35,671 nt of DNA from Selenomonas bovis DSM 23594 (GTDB lineage: Bacteria > Bacillota > Negativicutes > Selenomonadales > Selenomonadaceae): NCBI RefSeq assembly GCF_000381005.1, contig NZ_KB908400.1, forward strand, positions 1 to 35,671. Reading direction: 5' to 3'. The position numbers and the translations under genes were made by a program. The notes below the pieces were generated by a model. It saw nothing but the letters and a program-made list of their open reading frames with translations. It searched no databases and had not been told where the DNA came from. The first letter of the stretch is position 1, and every line of letters starts with the position of its first letter. This document shows positions 9,676-17,840 of this stretch, one piece after another.

Positions 9676-11013
9676 ATGAAGCTGCCCTCGCTTTTCGCGC
9701 GGGAGACGGGCACAGACCGCCTCGCGCGCCTGCACGCGCTTTTCATCATCTACAACGGCGCGGTCGTCCTGCTGCTCGCCGGCTTCCTCTCGATCACGCA
9801 GATGAAGATCATCGAGACGAGGAACGCCCGCGCGTTCCTCTCCCATCTGCCGAGCCTCCCGCTGCCGCCCCTCGAGGGTTTCTGCCTCGCGGCGCTGTCG
9901 TTCGCCGCCCTCGCGCTCCTCAGCAGGCTCTATCGCAGCGAGCTGCCGGCACCGCTGCTGCGCTATGCCTGCCTCGCGCTCGAGATCGCCGCCTGCGTGC
10001 TCACGATGCGCAGCCTGAGCCTCGCCTACGACGGCATCGTCCTGCTCGTCGTCGTCGACCTCATGCACCGCTACTCCGGCCGCCACCAGGTCATCCTGCT
10101 CGCGGCGGCCATGCTGGGGCTCTATGCCATCTTTGGCTACAACCTCGCGCTTTCCTCGCGCTCCATCGTTCCCTTCGACGCTTACGTCGCCTATTACGCG
10201 CCCTGGGCACGCAGCCTGTTCTCCTCGCTGCACCACGGCTTCACCTCGCTGAACCTCGTGTTCTTCGTGCTCTATCTCGTGCTCTTCGTACGGCAGAAGC
10301 ACCAGGAGAAGGAGCGCATCGCCAGCCTCAACAGGCAGCTCGCCGAGGCCAACGAGCGCCTGCGCGCCTACGCGGTCGAGGCGGAGCACCTGGCGGAGAC
10401 GCGGGAGCGGAACCGGCTCGCGCGCGAGATCCACGATACCCTCGGCCACGCGCTCACGGGCATCGCTGCCGGCATCGACGCCGTCTCCATCCTCATCGAC
10501 ATCGCGCCCGCGAAGGCCAAGTCACAGCTCGCCGTCATCAAGGACACCGCCATGCGCGGCCTGAAGGATGTGCGCCGCAGCGTCAAGAAGCTGCGCCCGG
10601 ACGACCTCGAGCATCTCTCGCTGCGGCAGGCCATCGAGCAGATGGTCGCCTCCTTCTCCTCCTCGACGGGCATGACGGTCGATTTCTCCGTTCTCACCTA
10701 TCCACCGCATCTGCGGCAGGACCAGGAGGAAGTGCTCTACCGCGTCGTCCAGGAAGGACTCACCAACGCGCAGCGCCACGGGCGCGCCACCCATGTGAGC
10801 ATCGCGCTCGGCATGGAGCTCGGCACCATCTTCCTCTGCATCTCAGACAACGGCCGCGGCGCGGACACCGAAAAGCTCACGCCCGGCTTCGGCCTGCGCC
10901 ACATGGAGGAGCGGCTCGCGCTGCTCAAGGGGCGCGTGCGCTACTGGAGCGACCAGGGATTCACGCTCGAGGTACTCTTGCCAGCCAATGAGGAGGCATC
11001 GAAATTCTTATGA
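9676..11013 (+). CDS. NarL-type sensor histidine kinase with a multi-helix membrane domain
   Basis: The 445-residue protein has about six N-terminal hydrophobic helices (residues 15-220), a coiled linker (KHQEKERIASLNRQLAEANERLRAYAVEAEHLAETRERN), then a HisKA_3 dimerisation domain with ARLEIHD-like LAREIHDTLGHALTG. His253 is the predicted phosphorylated residue. The ATPase domain shows VVQEGLTNAQRHG (N box) and ISDNGRGAD (G1). The ATG at 9676 has an AGGAGTGGG site and directly follows the binding-protein stop. The frame is open further upstream, but only inside the preceding gene. Its stop overlaps the response regulator start by four bases. Probable stimulus: the flanking binding proteins with ligand (inference). 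Confidence 0.92.
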   Translation: MKLPSLFARETGTDRLARLHALFIIYNGAVVLLLAGFLSITQMKIIETRNARAFLSHLPSLPLPPLEGFCLAALSFAALALLSRLYRSELPAPLLRYACLALEIAACVLTMRSLSLAYDGIVLLVVVDLMHRYSGRHQVILLAAAMLGLYAIFGYNLALSSRSIVPFDAYVAYYAPWARSLFSSLHHGFTSLNLVFFVLYLVLFVRQKHQEKERIASLNRQLAEANERLRAYAVEAEHLAETRERNRLAREIHDTLGHALTGIAAGIDAVSILIDIAPAKAKSQLAVIKDTAMRGLKDVRRSVKKLRPDDLEHLSLRQAIEQMVASFSSSTGMTVDFSVLTYPPHLRQDQEEVLYRVVQEGLTNAQRHGRATHVSIALGMELGTIFLCISDNGRGADTEKLTPGFGLRHMEERLALLKGRVRYWSDQGFTLEVLLPANEEASKFL

Positions 11014-11693
11014 CACAGCAGAAACTACGCATCATGATCGCCGACGACCAGGAGCTCATCCGCGAGAGCCTCAGCATCATCCTCAGCCAGAACGCCGATA
11101 TGGAGGTCACGGGCCTCGCGGAGAACGGCGCCGAGCTCCTCTCCCTCATCAAGAAGGCGCCGCCTGACATCGTGCTCATGGACATCCGCATGCCGGAGCT
11201 CGACGGCGTGGCGGCAACACACGCCATAAAGGAGCAGTGGCCGCAGGTCCGCATCATCATCCTCACGACGTTCGACGATGACGAGTACGTGTTCAACGCG
11301 CTGAAATACGGCGCCTCCGGCTACCTGCTCAAGGGCGTCTCCGTCGCGGAGCTCAGCAACGCCATCCGCACCGTCGCGCACGGCGGCGCCATGATCAACC
11401 CGGGCATCGTCACGAAGGTCGTCCATTTCTTCAACCAGATGGCGCAGTCGAGTGTCCAGCAGGACGACGCCGCCATCGATGCCGGCAGCCTCAGCCGCAC
11501 GGAACGCAACATCGCGCTGCTCGTAGGTCACGGCCTCTCCAACAAGGAGATTGCCGCCCGCCTCTCCCTCTCGGAAGTTACCGTGCGCAACGGCCTCTCC
11601 TCCGCGCTCTCCAAGCTGGGCCTGCGCGACCGCACGCAGCTCGCCATCTGGGCGGTGCAGACAGGCCTCGCAAACGCCGAGGTCCTGCCATGA
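11010..11693 (+). CDS. NarL/FixJ-family response regulator
   Basis: The 227 residues contain a receiver domain (1-125) with the acidic pair D12/D13, phospho-acceptor D58 in VLMDIRMPELDG, the switch Thr in IIILTTFDDDE and a Lys in GYLLKG. A LuxR-type helix-turn-helix follows (LSRTERNIALLVGHGLSNKEIAARLSLSEVTVRNGLSSALSKLGLRDRTQLAIWAVQ, about 160-217). It overlaps the kinase by ATGA and the next binding protein by ATGA, so all are translationally coupled. Likely targets are the PTS genes and this operon, but no recognition site could be identified. Confidence 0.94.
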   Translation: MTQQKLRIMIADDQELIRESLSIILSQNADMEVTGLAENGAELLSLIKKAPPDIVLMDIRMPELDGVAATHAIKEQWPQVRIIILTTFDDDEYVFNALKYGASGYLLKGVSVAELSNAIRTVAHGGAMINPGIVTKVVHFFNQMAQSSVQQDDAAIDAGSLSRTERNIALLVGHGLSNKEIAARLSLSEVTVRNGLSSALSKLGLRDRTQLAIWAVQTGLANAEVLP

Positions 11694-13000
11694 AGCGAAA
11701 AACCGCCCTGCTCTGCGCGTTCCTCGCCTGCGCCTATCTCTGGGTGTTCCTCGTGCTCCAGTACGCCCAGCCGCGCACCATCACCCTGCGCATCGGGCTT
11801 TTCGCCGGCAGCAACTGGAACGTCCCGCAGGGCGACAGCTACGCCTTCCTCGATACCGTCGCCGCCCGCTTCGAGGCGACGCATCCGGGCGTGAAGATCC
11901 GCTACGTCAGCGGCATCCTGCAGGAAGACTACAGCGAGTGGCTGGCCGAGCAGGAACTCTCCGGCACGATGCCCGACCTCTTTTTCCTCCCGTCGGAGGA
12001 CTTCGCGCTCTACGCGGGCCTCGACGCGCTCAGAGATCTCACGCCCTTCATCGAGGCAGATCCCGCGTGCGACCTCGCGGGCTTCTACCCCGCGCCGCTC
12101 GCCGACGGCATCGAGGATGGCAAATACTACGCGCTCCCCGTCGAGTGCGTGCCGCGCCTCATGTTCGTCAACAAGACGCTCCTCTCGCGGGAGGGCATCC
12201 CCCTCCCGCACGACGGCTGGACCTGGGAGGATTTCCTCGCCATCTGCCGCCGCGTCACGCGCGATACCGACGGCGACGGCCGCGTCGACCAGTTCGGCGT
12301 CTACGGCTACACCTGGGAGGATGCCGTCGTGACGAGCGGCGCGACGCTCTTCTGGGATCAGGGGCGCACCTCCCGCTTCGCCGACGCGCGCGTCGAGGAC
12401 GCGCTCCGTTTCCTCATCGATCTGCATCAGCTCCCTGAGATCCGGGAAGCCAGGGAACGCGATTTCGACCTGGGGCGCGTCGCCTTCCGTCCGTTCAATT
12501 TCGCCGCCTACCGGGCCTATCGCCCCTATCCGTGGCGCATCAAGAAAGCCACCGACTTCGAATGGGAATGCGTGCGCCTGCCCAAGGGCCCGGCGGGCGC
12601 GAACACCTCCCCCATCCAGACGCTCCTCATGGCGATGAGCGCCCAGACCTCCCACGAGGATCTCGCCTGGGAATTCCTGAAAGCCATCTCGATGGAAAAG
12701 GAGAACCAGCACCTCGTACTCGAAAAGACCGCCGCGCTCCCCGTCCGGCGCGACGTGCTCGAGGCGGCAACGCCCGAGGAGATCTTCGGCGCGGGCACCG
12801 GGGAGAGCGACCGCAGCCCGCACGCCATCAGCGCCGTCCTCGACGACGGCAAATCCCCGGACCGCTTCCAGGGCTACGCGGCCGTCATGCGGCTGGCCGA
12901 CCAGAGAATCCAGGAAATCGTCGACGGCGTCCGCCCCTTCGACAACGCGCTCAACCAGCTGCAGAAGGAAGTCAACGCCCTCCTCCAGGAAACGCCGTAA
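11690..13000 (+). CDS. Extracellular solute-binding protein, family 1 (sugar type)
   Basis: A 436-residue protein with an N-terminal hydrophobic segment (about 5-25). It contains the family 1 binding-protein pattern FAGSNWNVPQGDSYAFLDTVAARFEATHPGVKIRYVSG, LFFLPSEDFALYA, YALPVECVPRLMFVNKTLLSREGIPLPHDGWTWEDFLAICRRVT, and a DTDGDGRVDQFG loop that looks calcium-binding. A Cys at position 14 gives a poor lipobox (FLAC), so an uncleaved anchor is as likely as a lipoprotein. It is translationally coupled to the response regulator. With no ABC permease in the cluster, a sensory role is likelier than uptake. A strong terminator follows. Confidence 0.88.
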   Translation: MKRKTALLCAFLACAYLWVFLVLQYAQPRTITLRIGLFAGSNWNVPQGDSYAFLDTVAARFEATHPGVKIRYVSGILQEDYSEWLAEQELSGTMPDLFFLPSEDFALYAGLDALRDLTPFIEADPACDLAGFYPAPLADGIEDGKYYALPVECVPRLMFVNKTLLSREGIPLPHDGWTWEDFLAICRRVTRDTDGDGRVDQFGVYGYTWEDAVVTSGATLFWDQGRTSRFADARVEDALRFLIDLHQLPEIREARERDFDLGRVAFRPFNFAAYRAYRPYPWRIKKATDFEWECVRLPKGPAGANTSPIQTLLMAMSAQTSHEDLAWEFLKAISMEKENQHLVLEKTAALPVRRDVLEAATPEEIFGAGTGESDRSPHAISAVLDDGKSPDRFQGYAAVMRLADQRIQEIVDGVRPFDNALNQLQKEVNALLQETP

Positions 13001-13036
13001 ACCGCTTCCAGGCGTCCTCGTAAACACGCGATGCAC

Positions 13037-13088
13037 AAACGTCCGCTGCCCTATGCCATCTCCGGCCATAGAGCAGCGGACGTTTTTT
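13037..13088 (+). terminator. Rho-independent terminator after the sensory operon
   Basis: The stem AAACGTCCGCTG pairs with CAGCGGACGTTT, with a further CTATG/CATAG pairing inside, and a run of T follows. The left arm begins within ATGCACAAACGTCC, also found at the start of the dispersed repeat copy B (near 19034), so the terminator may derive from that repeat. Confidence 0.88.
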
Positions 13089-13187
13089 ATCTGCGCCCCA
13101 GCGCACCTGTCCCTGATACATCGCACCATCGGCGCATACAAGGCGCGGAGGGCTCTCTGCCAAAGGATGCCTCTGCCTCGCCCGTTC

Positions 13188-13994
13188 CTAGCGGATGAGC
13201 CCCTGCCGCTTCAGATACGCCGCGATGCCGTCCTCCGTATTGGCGAGCGTCACAGCGCTCGCGGCCTGCCGGACCGCCTCCGGCGCGTTCCCCATCGCGA
13301 CGCCCTCGCCCGTGTAGGAGAGCATCGGGATATCGTTGTAATTATCGCCGAAGGAGATCGCCTGCGCCGGCGTGAGCGAGAAGGCGCGGAGCATCGCCTC
13401 GATGCCGGCGGCCTTCGTGACCTCGCGGCTCATGATCTCGAGCAGGATCGGCGACGAGCGCACGACATTGCACGCGGGCAGCCGCGCGGCAAGCGCCTGC
13501 TCCGCCGCCGCGATCTCCGCCTCCTCGCCCATGAGCAAGAGCTTGTGCGGCTGCTCCGCGCGGCCGAGGACGCGCGCGAAGGGAACGACCTCCGCCGCAG
13601 CGCTCGTGATCTCCTCCTCATGCTGGACGCGCGCGTCCCTTGCCTCGACGTACCAATGATGCCCCGCGTAATAATTCACCGTCAGCGCCGGGAACGCCTC
13701 GGCGATGATGCCGAGCGCCTCCCGGACGGCGGGAAGCGGCATGCGGCGGCTCAAGAGCTCCTCCCCCGCCGCCGTGAGCGCGAGCGCGCCGCTGTAGCAC
13801 ACCAGCGGGATATCGATGCCGAGCGCCCGCGTGATCGGCAGGATGGCCTCCGGCATGCGGGCCGAGACCAGCACGAACGGGATGCCGCGCGCGAGCAGCT
13901 GGCGCACCGCGTCCGCCGTCGCCGCCGTCACCTGATGCTCCGGCGTGAGAAATGTTCCATCGATGTCTGAAAAAACGATCCGATCTGCCCCCAT
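13188..13994 (-). CDS. Cof-type HAD-superfamily phosphatase
   Basis: Predicted cytoplasmic sugar-phosphate or nucleotide phosphatase of the Cof/YidA class. The 268-residue protein starts MGADRIVFSDIDGTFLTPEH, with the catalytic Asp pair in DIDGT. It has the motif II segment FVLVSARMPEA, a C2-type cap, the motif III Lys region (SREVTKAAGIEAML) and motif IV GDNYNDIPML. I moved the start to the ATG at 13994 because AAGGAGG lies directly upstream and the 25 extra upstream codons do not resemble the family. It is monocistronic; the substrate is not readable. Confidence 0.9.
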   Translation of the reverse strand: MGADRIVFSDIDGTFLTPEHQVTAATADAVRQLLARGIPFVLVSARMPEAILPITRALGIDIPLVCYSGALALTAAGEELLSRRMPLPAVREALGIIAEAFPALTVNYYAGHHWYVEARDARVQHEEEITSAAAEVVPFARVLGRAEQPHKLLLMGEEAEIAAAEQALAARLPACNVVRSSPILLEIMSREVTKAAGIEAMLRAFSLTPAQAISFGDNYNDIPMLSYTGEGVAMGNAPEAVRQAASAVTLANTEDGIAAYLKRQGLIR

Positions 13995-14156
13995 ATTTTT
14001 TCCTCCTTCAAGACCACATGAAAGCGCCAAGACGCGCGGCGCAAACGCCGCAGCAGAGCGCTCGTCCACGCACAGGCGTCACGCAGCCTGCGGCCGATCC
14101 GCCTGGACAGCATGCTTTTCCTCGGCAAACGGTCTGCCTGACGCTTTCCCTCTCCA

Positions 14157-15026
14157 TTATACCCCAGCCGTCCCCTCCGGCAAAGCCGCCACAACGGGCA
14201 CGAGGATGCGCGTGAGGTAGTCGCGCACGTCGCGCGAGCTCATCTCCTCGAGGATGCTCTCCTCATAGGAATAGCCCGCGGCGCGCAGGTGATGCGCGCG
14301 CAGGTAGTCGCGCAGGAGCGCGTAGGGGCGCGCGGTGTCCTCATAGTCGCCGGCGAAATAGGTGACGAGGTAGCGTCCCGCGGGGCGCTCGTAGCGGTAG
14401 GGACGCTCGATGGCGCGCAGCGGCCGCTCGGTGACGGTGAAGTAGTAGCTCTCGAAGTTCTCCCGGCCAGGCGTCAGATACTCCTCCGGCGAGAGCATGA
14501 AGCCCATGCCGTAGCCCGCGTCCGCCTTGTGCTCGAAGACGTAGCGCAGGTGCTCGGTCATCGCGCGCTCGAGCGTCGGGCTGTCGCCCTGCAGCGCAAG
14601 CTTACGGACGTTGCGCGAGATGACGAGATGCGCCGCGGGGAGCACGACCTCCTCGACGCGGCCGCAGGTGACGTGCGCGGCCTGCGCGAGCAGCGCGCGC
14701 TGGTTGCGCACGATGCGCATCTGGTGCTGGAGGCGCGCGAGCTCGCCCGTGAGCCATGCCTGCTGCTCCGTGAGCAGCGCGTCGAGGCGCGCGGGGCTGC
14801 GATGTTCCATGTACTCCTTGATCTCCGCGAGGTCGAGCCCCATCGCGCGGAAATGGCGCAGCATGTAGAAGGGATAGAACTGCTGGAAGCTGTAGCTCCG
14901 GTAGCCGTTCGGCTCGACGCGCGCGGGGCGGAAGATGCCCTGCGCGTCATAGTAGTGCAGCGTGCGCTTGTTCACGCCGACGATGCGCGCGAACTCGCCC
15001 GTGTGGAAGGATCGCTTGCGTGCCAT
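14157..15026 (-). CDS. MerR-family transcription regulator with a GyrI-like effector domain
   Basis: The 289 residues have the MerR winged helix at the N-terminus (FHTGEFARIVGVNKRTLHYYDAQGIFRPARVEPNGYRSYSFQQF, about 7-52), a dimerisation coiled coil (about 75-115), and a C-terminal region like the GyrI/BmrR drug-binding fold (RPYRYERPAGRYLVTYFAGDYEDTARPYALLRDYLRAH). Regulators of this build sense hydrophobic or cationic compounds and switch on exporters. It is divergent from the MATE gene. The intervening promoter has the 19-base spacer typical of MerR targets, which strongly suggests that it controls the exporter and perhaps itself. Confidence 0.9.
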   Translation of the reverse strand: MARKRSFHTGEFARIVGVNKRTLHYYDAQGIFRPARVEPNGYRSYSFQQFYPFYMLRHFRAMGLDLAEIKEYMEHRSPARLDALLTEQQAWLTGELARLQHQMRIVRNQRALLAQAAHVTCGRVEEVVLPAAHLVISRNVRKLALQGDSPTLERAMTEHLRYVFEHKADAGYGMGFMLSPEEYLTPGRENFESYYFTVTERPLRAIERPYRYERPAGRYLVTYFAGDYEDTARPYALLRDYLRAHHLRAAGYSYEESILEEMSSRDVRDYLTRILVPVVAALPEGTAGV

Positions 15027-15142
15027 AGTCTGCTCCTCTCTCGTCTCGCGGCAGCGCCGCCCCCCCCATCTCGCGCCCGCACAGATTCGAAGGCATGACG
15101 CAGCCGCGCAAAGATGGGGCGTTTCCTTTCCTCAGCGCTCCC

Positions 15143-15173
15143 TTGACATTACAGTAACTGGATACTTTATGAT
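15143..15173 (+). promoter_or_regulatory. MATE promoter with a 19-bp spacer and internal dyad (MerR type)
   Basis: TTGACA (15143-15148) and TATGAT (15168-15173) are 19 bases apart, the over-long spacing that MerR-family activators correct by untwisting DNA. An imperfect dyad, AGTAACTGGATACT (15153-15166, AGTA with TACT), lies within the spacer as expected for the operator. The -10 box also falls in a palindrome TATGATAATCATA (15168-15180), identical to the core of a Fur box, so iron control is an alternative. Confidence 0.75.
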
Positions 15174-15214
15174 AATCATAGATCATTTCAGAAGGAAAGG
15201 AAAGGATGATTTCC

Positions 15215-16618
15215 ATGAAAGCAACCCAACACTGTACGACGCCGCTCGCGCAGAGATTCTCCGCGTCCGGCCTCCTGCGCTTCGCGGCCCCCTCCATCGG
15301 CATGATGCTCGTCATCGCGCTCTACACCGTCACGGACGGCATCTTCATCGGACGCTTCGCTGGCGCTGACGCGCTCGCGGCCTCGAACATCGTCTACCCC
15401 GTCATCAACCTGCTGCTCGGCCTCGCCATCATGCTCGCCTCAGGCGGCTCGGCGCTCGTCGCGAAGACGCTCGGCGAGGGCGAGGCGGCGCACGCGCGCG
15501 AATATTTCTCGCTCATCGTCTGCGCCGGCACGGTCATCGGCCTCGTCTTCGCCCTCGCGGCGTTCCTCCTGCGCGTGCCGCTCCTCACGGCGCTCGGCGC
15601 GAGCGCGCACCTCTGGGCGGACTGCGCCGGCTACCTGCTCGCGCTGCTGCCGTTCTTCCCGTTCGCCGCGGCGATGCTCATCTTCAACGCCTTCTACATC
15701 GCGGACGGGCGGCCGGCCTGCGGCTTCTTCGTCTCCATCGCGAGCGGGCTCGCGAACGCCCTCCTCGACTATATGTTCCTCGCGCAGCTCGGGCTCGGCA
15801 TCGCGGGCGCGGGGCTCGCGACGGGGCTCTCCTACCTGCTCGCCGCCGCCATCGGACTCGTCTATTTCGCGCGCTTTTCCCACACGCTACGGCTCGTGCG
15901 CACACCGCTGCGGCCGCGCGTGCTCCTCTGCGCCTCCTACAACGGGCTCTCCGAGATGGTCACGCAGCTCTCCGTCGGCGTCACGACGTTCCTCTTCAAC
16001 CTCATGACGTTCGCCTACATGGGGGAGGACGGCGTCGCCGCCATCTCCGTCATCCTCTACGCCGAGATGCTCCTGACCTCTCTTTTGCTCGGCTTCACGA
16101 ACGGCGTCGCGCCCGTCTTCTCCTACCACTACGGCGCGCGCCGCGGCGGCGAGCTGCTGCGGCTGCTGCGCCTCGCGCTCGTCATCATCGGCATCGCGGG
16201 CGTCATCGCCTACGGCATGGCGCGCGTGCTCGGCGCGCCGCTCACCGCGCTCTTCCTGCCGCAGGGCGGCCACGTCGCCGTACTCACGCTGGACGGCTTC
16301 TCCCTCTTCTCGCTGAGCTTCCTGCTCTGCGGTTTCAACATCTTCACGGCGGGCTTCTTCACCGCGCTCTCGAACGGGCGCACCTCCGCGCTCTGCTCGC
16401 TGCTGCGGAACCTCGTCGGCATCGCCATCTTCCTCTTCGCGCTGCCGCATTTCCTCGGCGCGCGCGGCATCTGGCTCGCCGTGCCCGCGAGCGATCTCGT
16501 CGCGCTCGCCGTCTCCCTCTCCTGCCTGCGCGGCGAGGCGATGAGCATCCTCGGCACCTACGCGCACCGCTACCCGCGTCTCTTCGCCCGCACGCGCGAA
16601 GGAAACGCCGAGACCTGA
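15215..16618 (+). CDS. MATE-family multidrug efflux protein
   Basis: Cation-coupled exporter, expected in the inner membrane with twelve helices. The 467 residues show two repeated MATE halves: FAAPSIGMMLVIALYTVTDGIFIGRFAGADALAASNIVYPVINLLLGLAIMLASGGSALVAKTLGEG in the first, and GLSEMVTQLSVGVTTFLFNLMTFAYMGEDGVAAISVI with GFTNGVAPVFSYHYGARR in the second. I prefer the ATG at 15215 (AAAGGA eight bases upstream); an ATG three codons earlier is also possible. It is divergent from the merR-type gene and is followed by a perfect terminator. The substrate is unknown. Confidence 0.93.
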   Translation: MKATQHCTTPLAQRFSASGLLRFAAPSIGMMLVIALYTVTDGIFIGRFAGADALAASNIVYPVINLLLGLAIMLASGGSALVAKTLGEGEAAHAREYFSLIVCAGTVIGLVFALAAFLLRVPLLTALGASAHLWADCAGYLLALLPFFPFAAAMLIFNAFYIADGRPACGFFVSIASGLANALLDYMFLAQLGLGIAGAGLATGLSYLLAAAIGLVYFARFSHTLRLVRTPLRPRVLLCASYNGLSEMVTQLSVGVTTFLFNLMTFAYMGEDGVAAISVILYAEMLLTSLLLGFTNGVAPVFSYHYGARRGGELLRLLRLALVIIGIAGVIAYGMARVLGAPLTALFLPQGGHVAVLTLDGFSLFSLSFLLCGFNIFTAGFFTALSNGRTSALCSLLRNLVGIAIFLFALPHFLGARGIWLAVPASDLVALAVSLSCLRGEAMSILGTYAHRYPRLFARTREGNAET

Positions 16619-16693
16619 CACAGCAGCGGCCCCCCCACACAGAAACGGCGCGGCACGGCTGCACGCAGTGCCAAGAGAAATCGCACCACATCC

Positions 16694-16736
16694 AAAAGCC
16701 ACAGGCGCACACATCGTATCCGCGCCTGTGGCTTTT
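16694..16736 (+). terminator. Terminator after the MATE gene
   Basis: A perfect 15-bp stem (AAAAGCCACAGGCGC with GCGCCTGTGGCTTTT) with the T run inside the right arm. Its symmetric A/T flanks would let it work in both directions. Confidence 0.9.
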
Positions 16737-16825
16737 CAGCGTGCGAGACGGGAGCCCCCGCCGCGGCGGCTCCCGTGCGCCCTGAGCGGCCACGAAGCCT
16801 CGCCGCCGCCCCGTGCTTACGCCTC

Positions 16826-16854
16826 TTGACATTTACCCCCACCTGGTATATAAA
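16826..16854 (+). promoter_or_regulatory. Promoter of the HMA-domain gene, with a possible metal-sensor operator
   Basis: TTGACA and TATAAA are 17 bases apart. The spacer holds TACCCCCACCTGGTA (16834-16848): a TACC/GGTA dyad with a run of C, reminiscent of CsoR/RcnR-class metal-sensor operators. Further down, 16876-16889 matches the inner Fur-box sequence at 12 of 14 positions and overlaps the region between the ribosome site and the start. The promoter call is firm; both operator calls are tentative. Confidence 0.7.
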
Positions 16855-16887
16855 AAAGGCGGGAAATAAAGGAGGATGATTCTCATT

Positions 16888-17250
16888 ATGGCAAATATCA
16901 TCGTCGGCCTCATCGTGCTCGCCTGCCTCGCCGTGGCCGCGCGGCACATCTACAAGCTGTTCAATGGCGAGACGAGCTGCTGCGGCGACAGCACCGCGCC
17001 GAAAGTTCCCGCGAAAAAACTCACCGGCCCCATCGTCGGGGAGAAACTCGTCAAGATCGACGGCATGACTTGCGCGAACTGCAAGAACCGCGTCGAGCTG
17101 CTGCTCGACGGCATCGACGGCGCCGCCGCCAAGGTCAATCTGCACCGGGGCTGCGCGACGGTCAGGATGACGCGCGACGTCAGCGACGAGGAGATCCGCC
17201 GCGCGCTCGCGGGCAGCGGCTACGCGGTGCAGGCCATCGAGCAGGGCTGA
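16888..17250 (+). CDS. Membrane-anchored HMA (heavy-metal-associated) protein
   Basis: A 120-residue protein in two parts. The N-terminus, MANIIVGLIVLACLAVAARHIYKLF with a CCGDS cluster, has the shape of the small FeoB-associated Cys-rich membrane proteins. From about residue 52 there is a complete HMA domain with the metal ligand motif GMTCANCKNRVE, as in copper chaperones and P-type ATPase N-termini. The ATG used lies 12 bases after AGGAGG; an ATG directly abutting that site is too close. No metal ATPase is adjacent. It probably binds Cu(I) or another soft metal at the membrane face; the fusion is unusual. Confidence 0.82.
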   Translation: MANIIVGLIVLACLAVAARHIYKLFNGETSCCGDSTAPKVPAKKLTGPIVGEKLVKIDGMTCANCKNRVELLLDGIDGAAAKVNLHRGCATVRMTRDVSDEEIRRALAGSGYAVQAIEQG

Positions 17251-17324
17251 GCGCACAAGTCACGCGCCACGCGCGCCTGCCGTCATAGCGAAGTTTCCAG
17301 CATCTCCGCCGGTATGCGTCCGCA

Positions 17325-17377
17325 TAGAGAAAAGGCGTCGTCAGATAAGCCTCTCATCTGACGACGCCTTTTCTCTA
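17325..17377. terminator. Bidirectional terminator between converging genes
   Basis: A perfect stem of about 21 bp (AGAGAAAAGGCGTCGTCAGAT with its complement), loop of about 11 bases, with A-rich and T-rich arms. It serves the HMA gene on the plus strand and the small genes on the minus strand. Confidence 0.88.
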
Positions 17378-17419
17378 TCCTGTCACGGGACGCAGCGCCC
17401 GCAACCAGGGCGCTGCATC

Positions 17420-17680
17420 TCAGGCATCTGCCGTATCCTGCTCTTCCTTTTTCTCCCGTGCCAGCGCGAGGATATCCGCCTGGAACTGCTTCCGGTCGCC
17501 CGCGATGCGCGCTGCGATCTCCTCGGCGCTGCCCGCCGCCTCCGGCGCTTCTTTTTCCTCCGGCCCCTCGCCCGGCTGATAGACGACGAAGGGCTTCGGC
17601 TCCTTCTCCACGACCTCGTTCTCGATCCGTTTCCCGCCGCGGAAGATATGATGTCCCGTCGGGACAAACTCCTCACTCAT
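17420..17680 (-). CDS. Small hypothetical hydrophilic protein
   Basis: An 86-residue protein, MSEEFVPTGHHIFRGGKRIENEVVEKEPKPFVVYQPGEG at the start, then a Glu/Ala-rich segment and a helical C-terminus (AARIAGDRKQFQADILALAREKKEEQD). There is no membrane segment or known motif. The ATG at 17680 has a GGGGAGGTG site; the frame runs further upstream, but without a better start. It lies about 160 bases downstream of the YjfB-like gene on the same strand. I do not recognise a family. Confidence 0.6.
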   Translation of the reverse strand: MSEEFVPTGHHIFRGGKRIENEVVEKEPKPFVVYQPGEGPEEKEAPEAAGSAEEIAARIAGDRKQFQADILALAREKKEEQDTADA

Positions 17681-17840
17681 CGCGCGGCACCTCCCCTCAG
17701 ATATTCTTCGCACAGCCCGCAACGCGGGCTGCTTTCCGCCGCTATGCGCCGCCTGTCCCAAGACTGCGGCTCTGCACCATTTCATCTAAAAAGGCCGCAC
17801 GGGATGCCCCATGCATCCGCGCACAGCCTCGCTGCGTATC

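Noticed and set aside
11690-13000. Second binding protein as part of an ABC sugar importer
   Set aside because: No permease or ATPase gene is linked, and the gene is translationally coupled to a response regulator.
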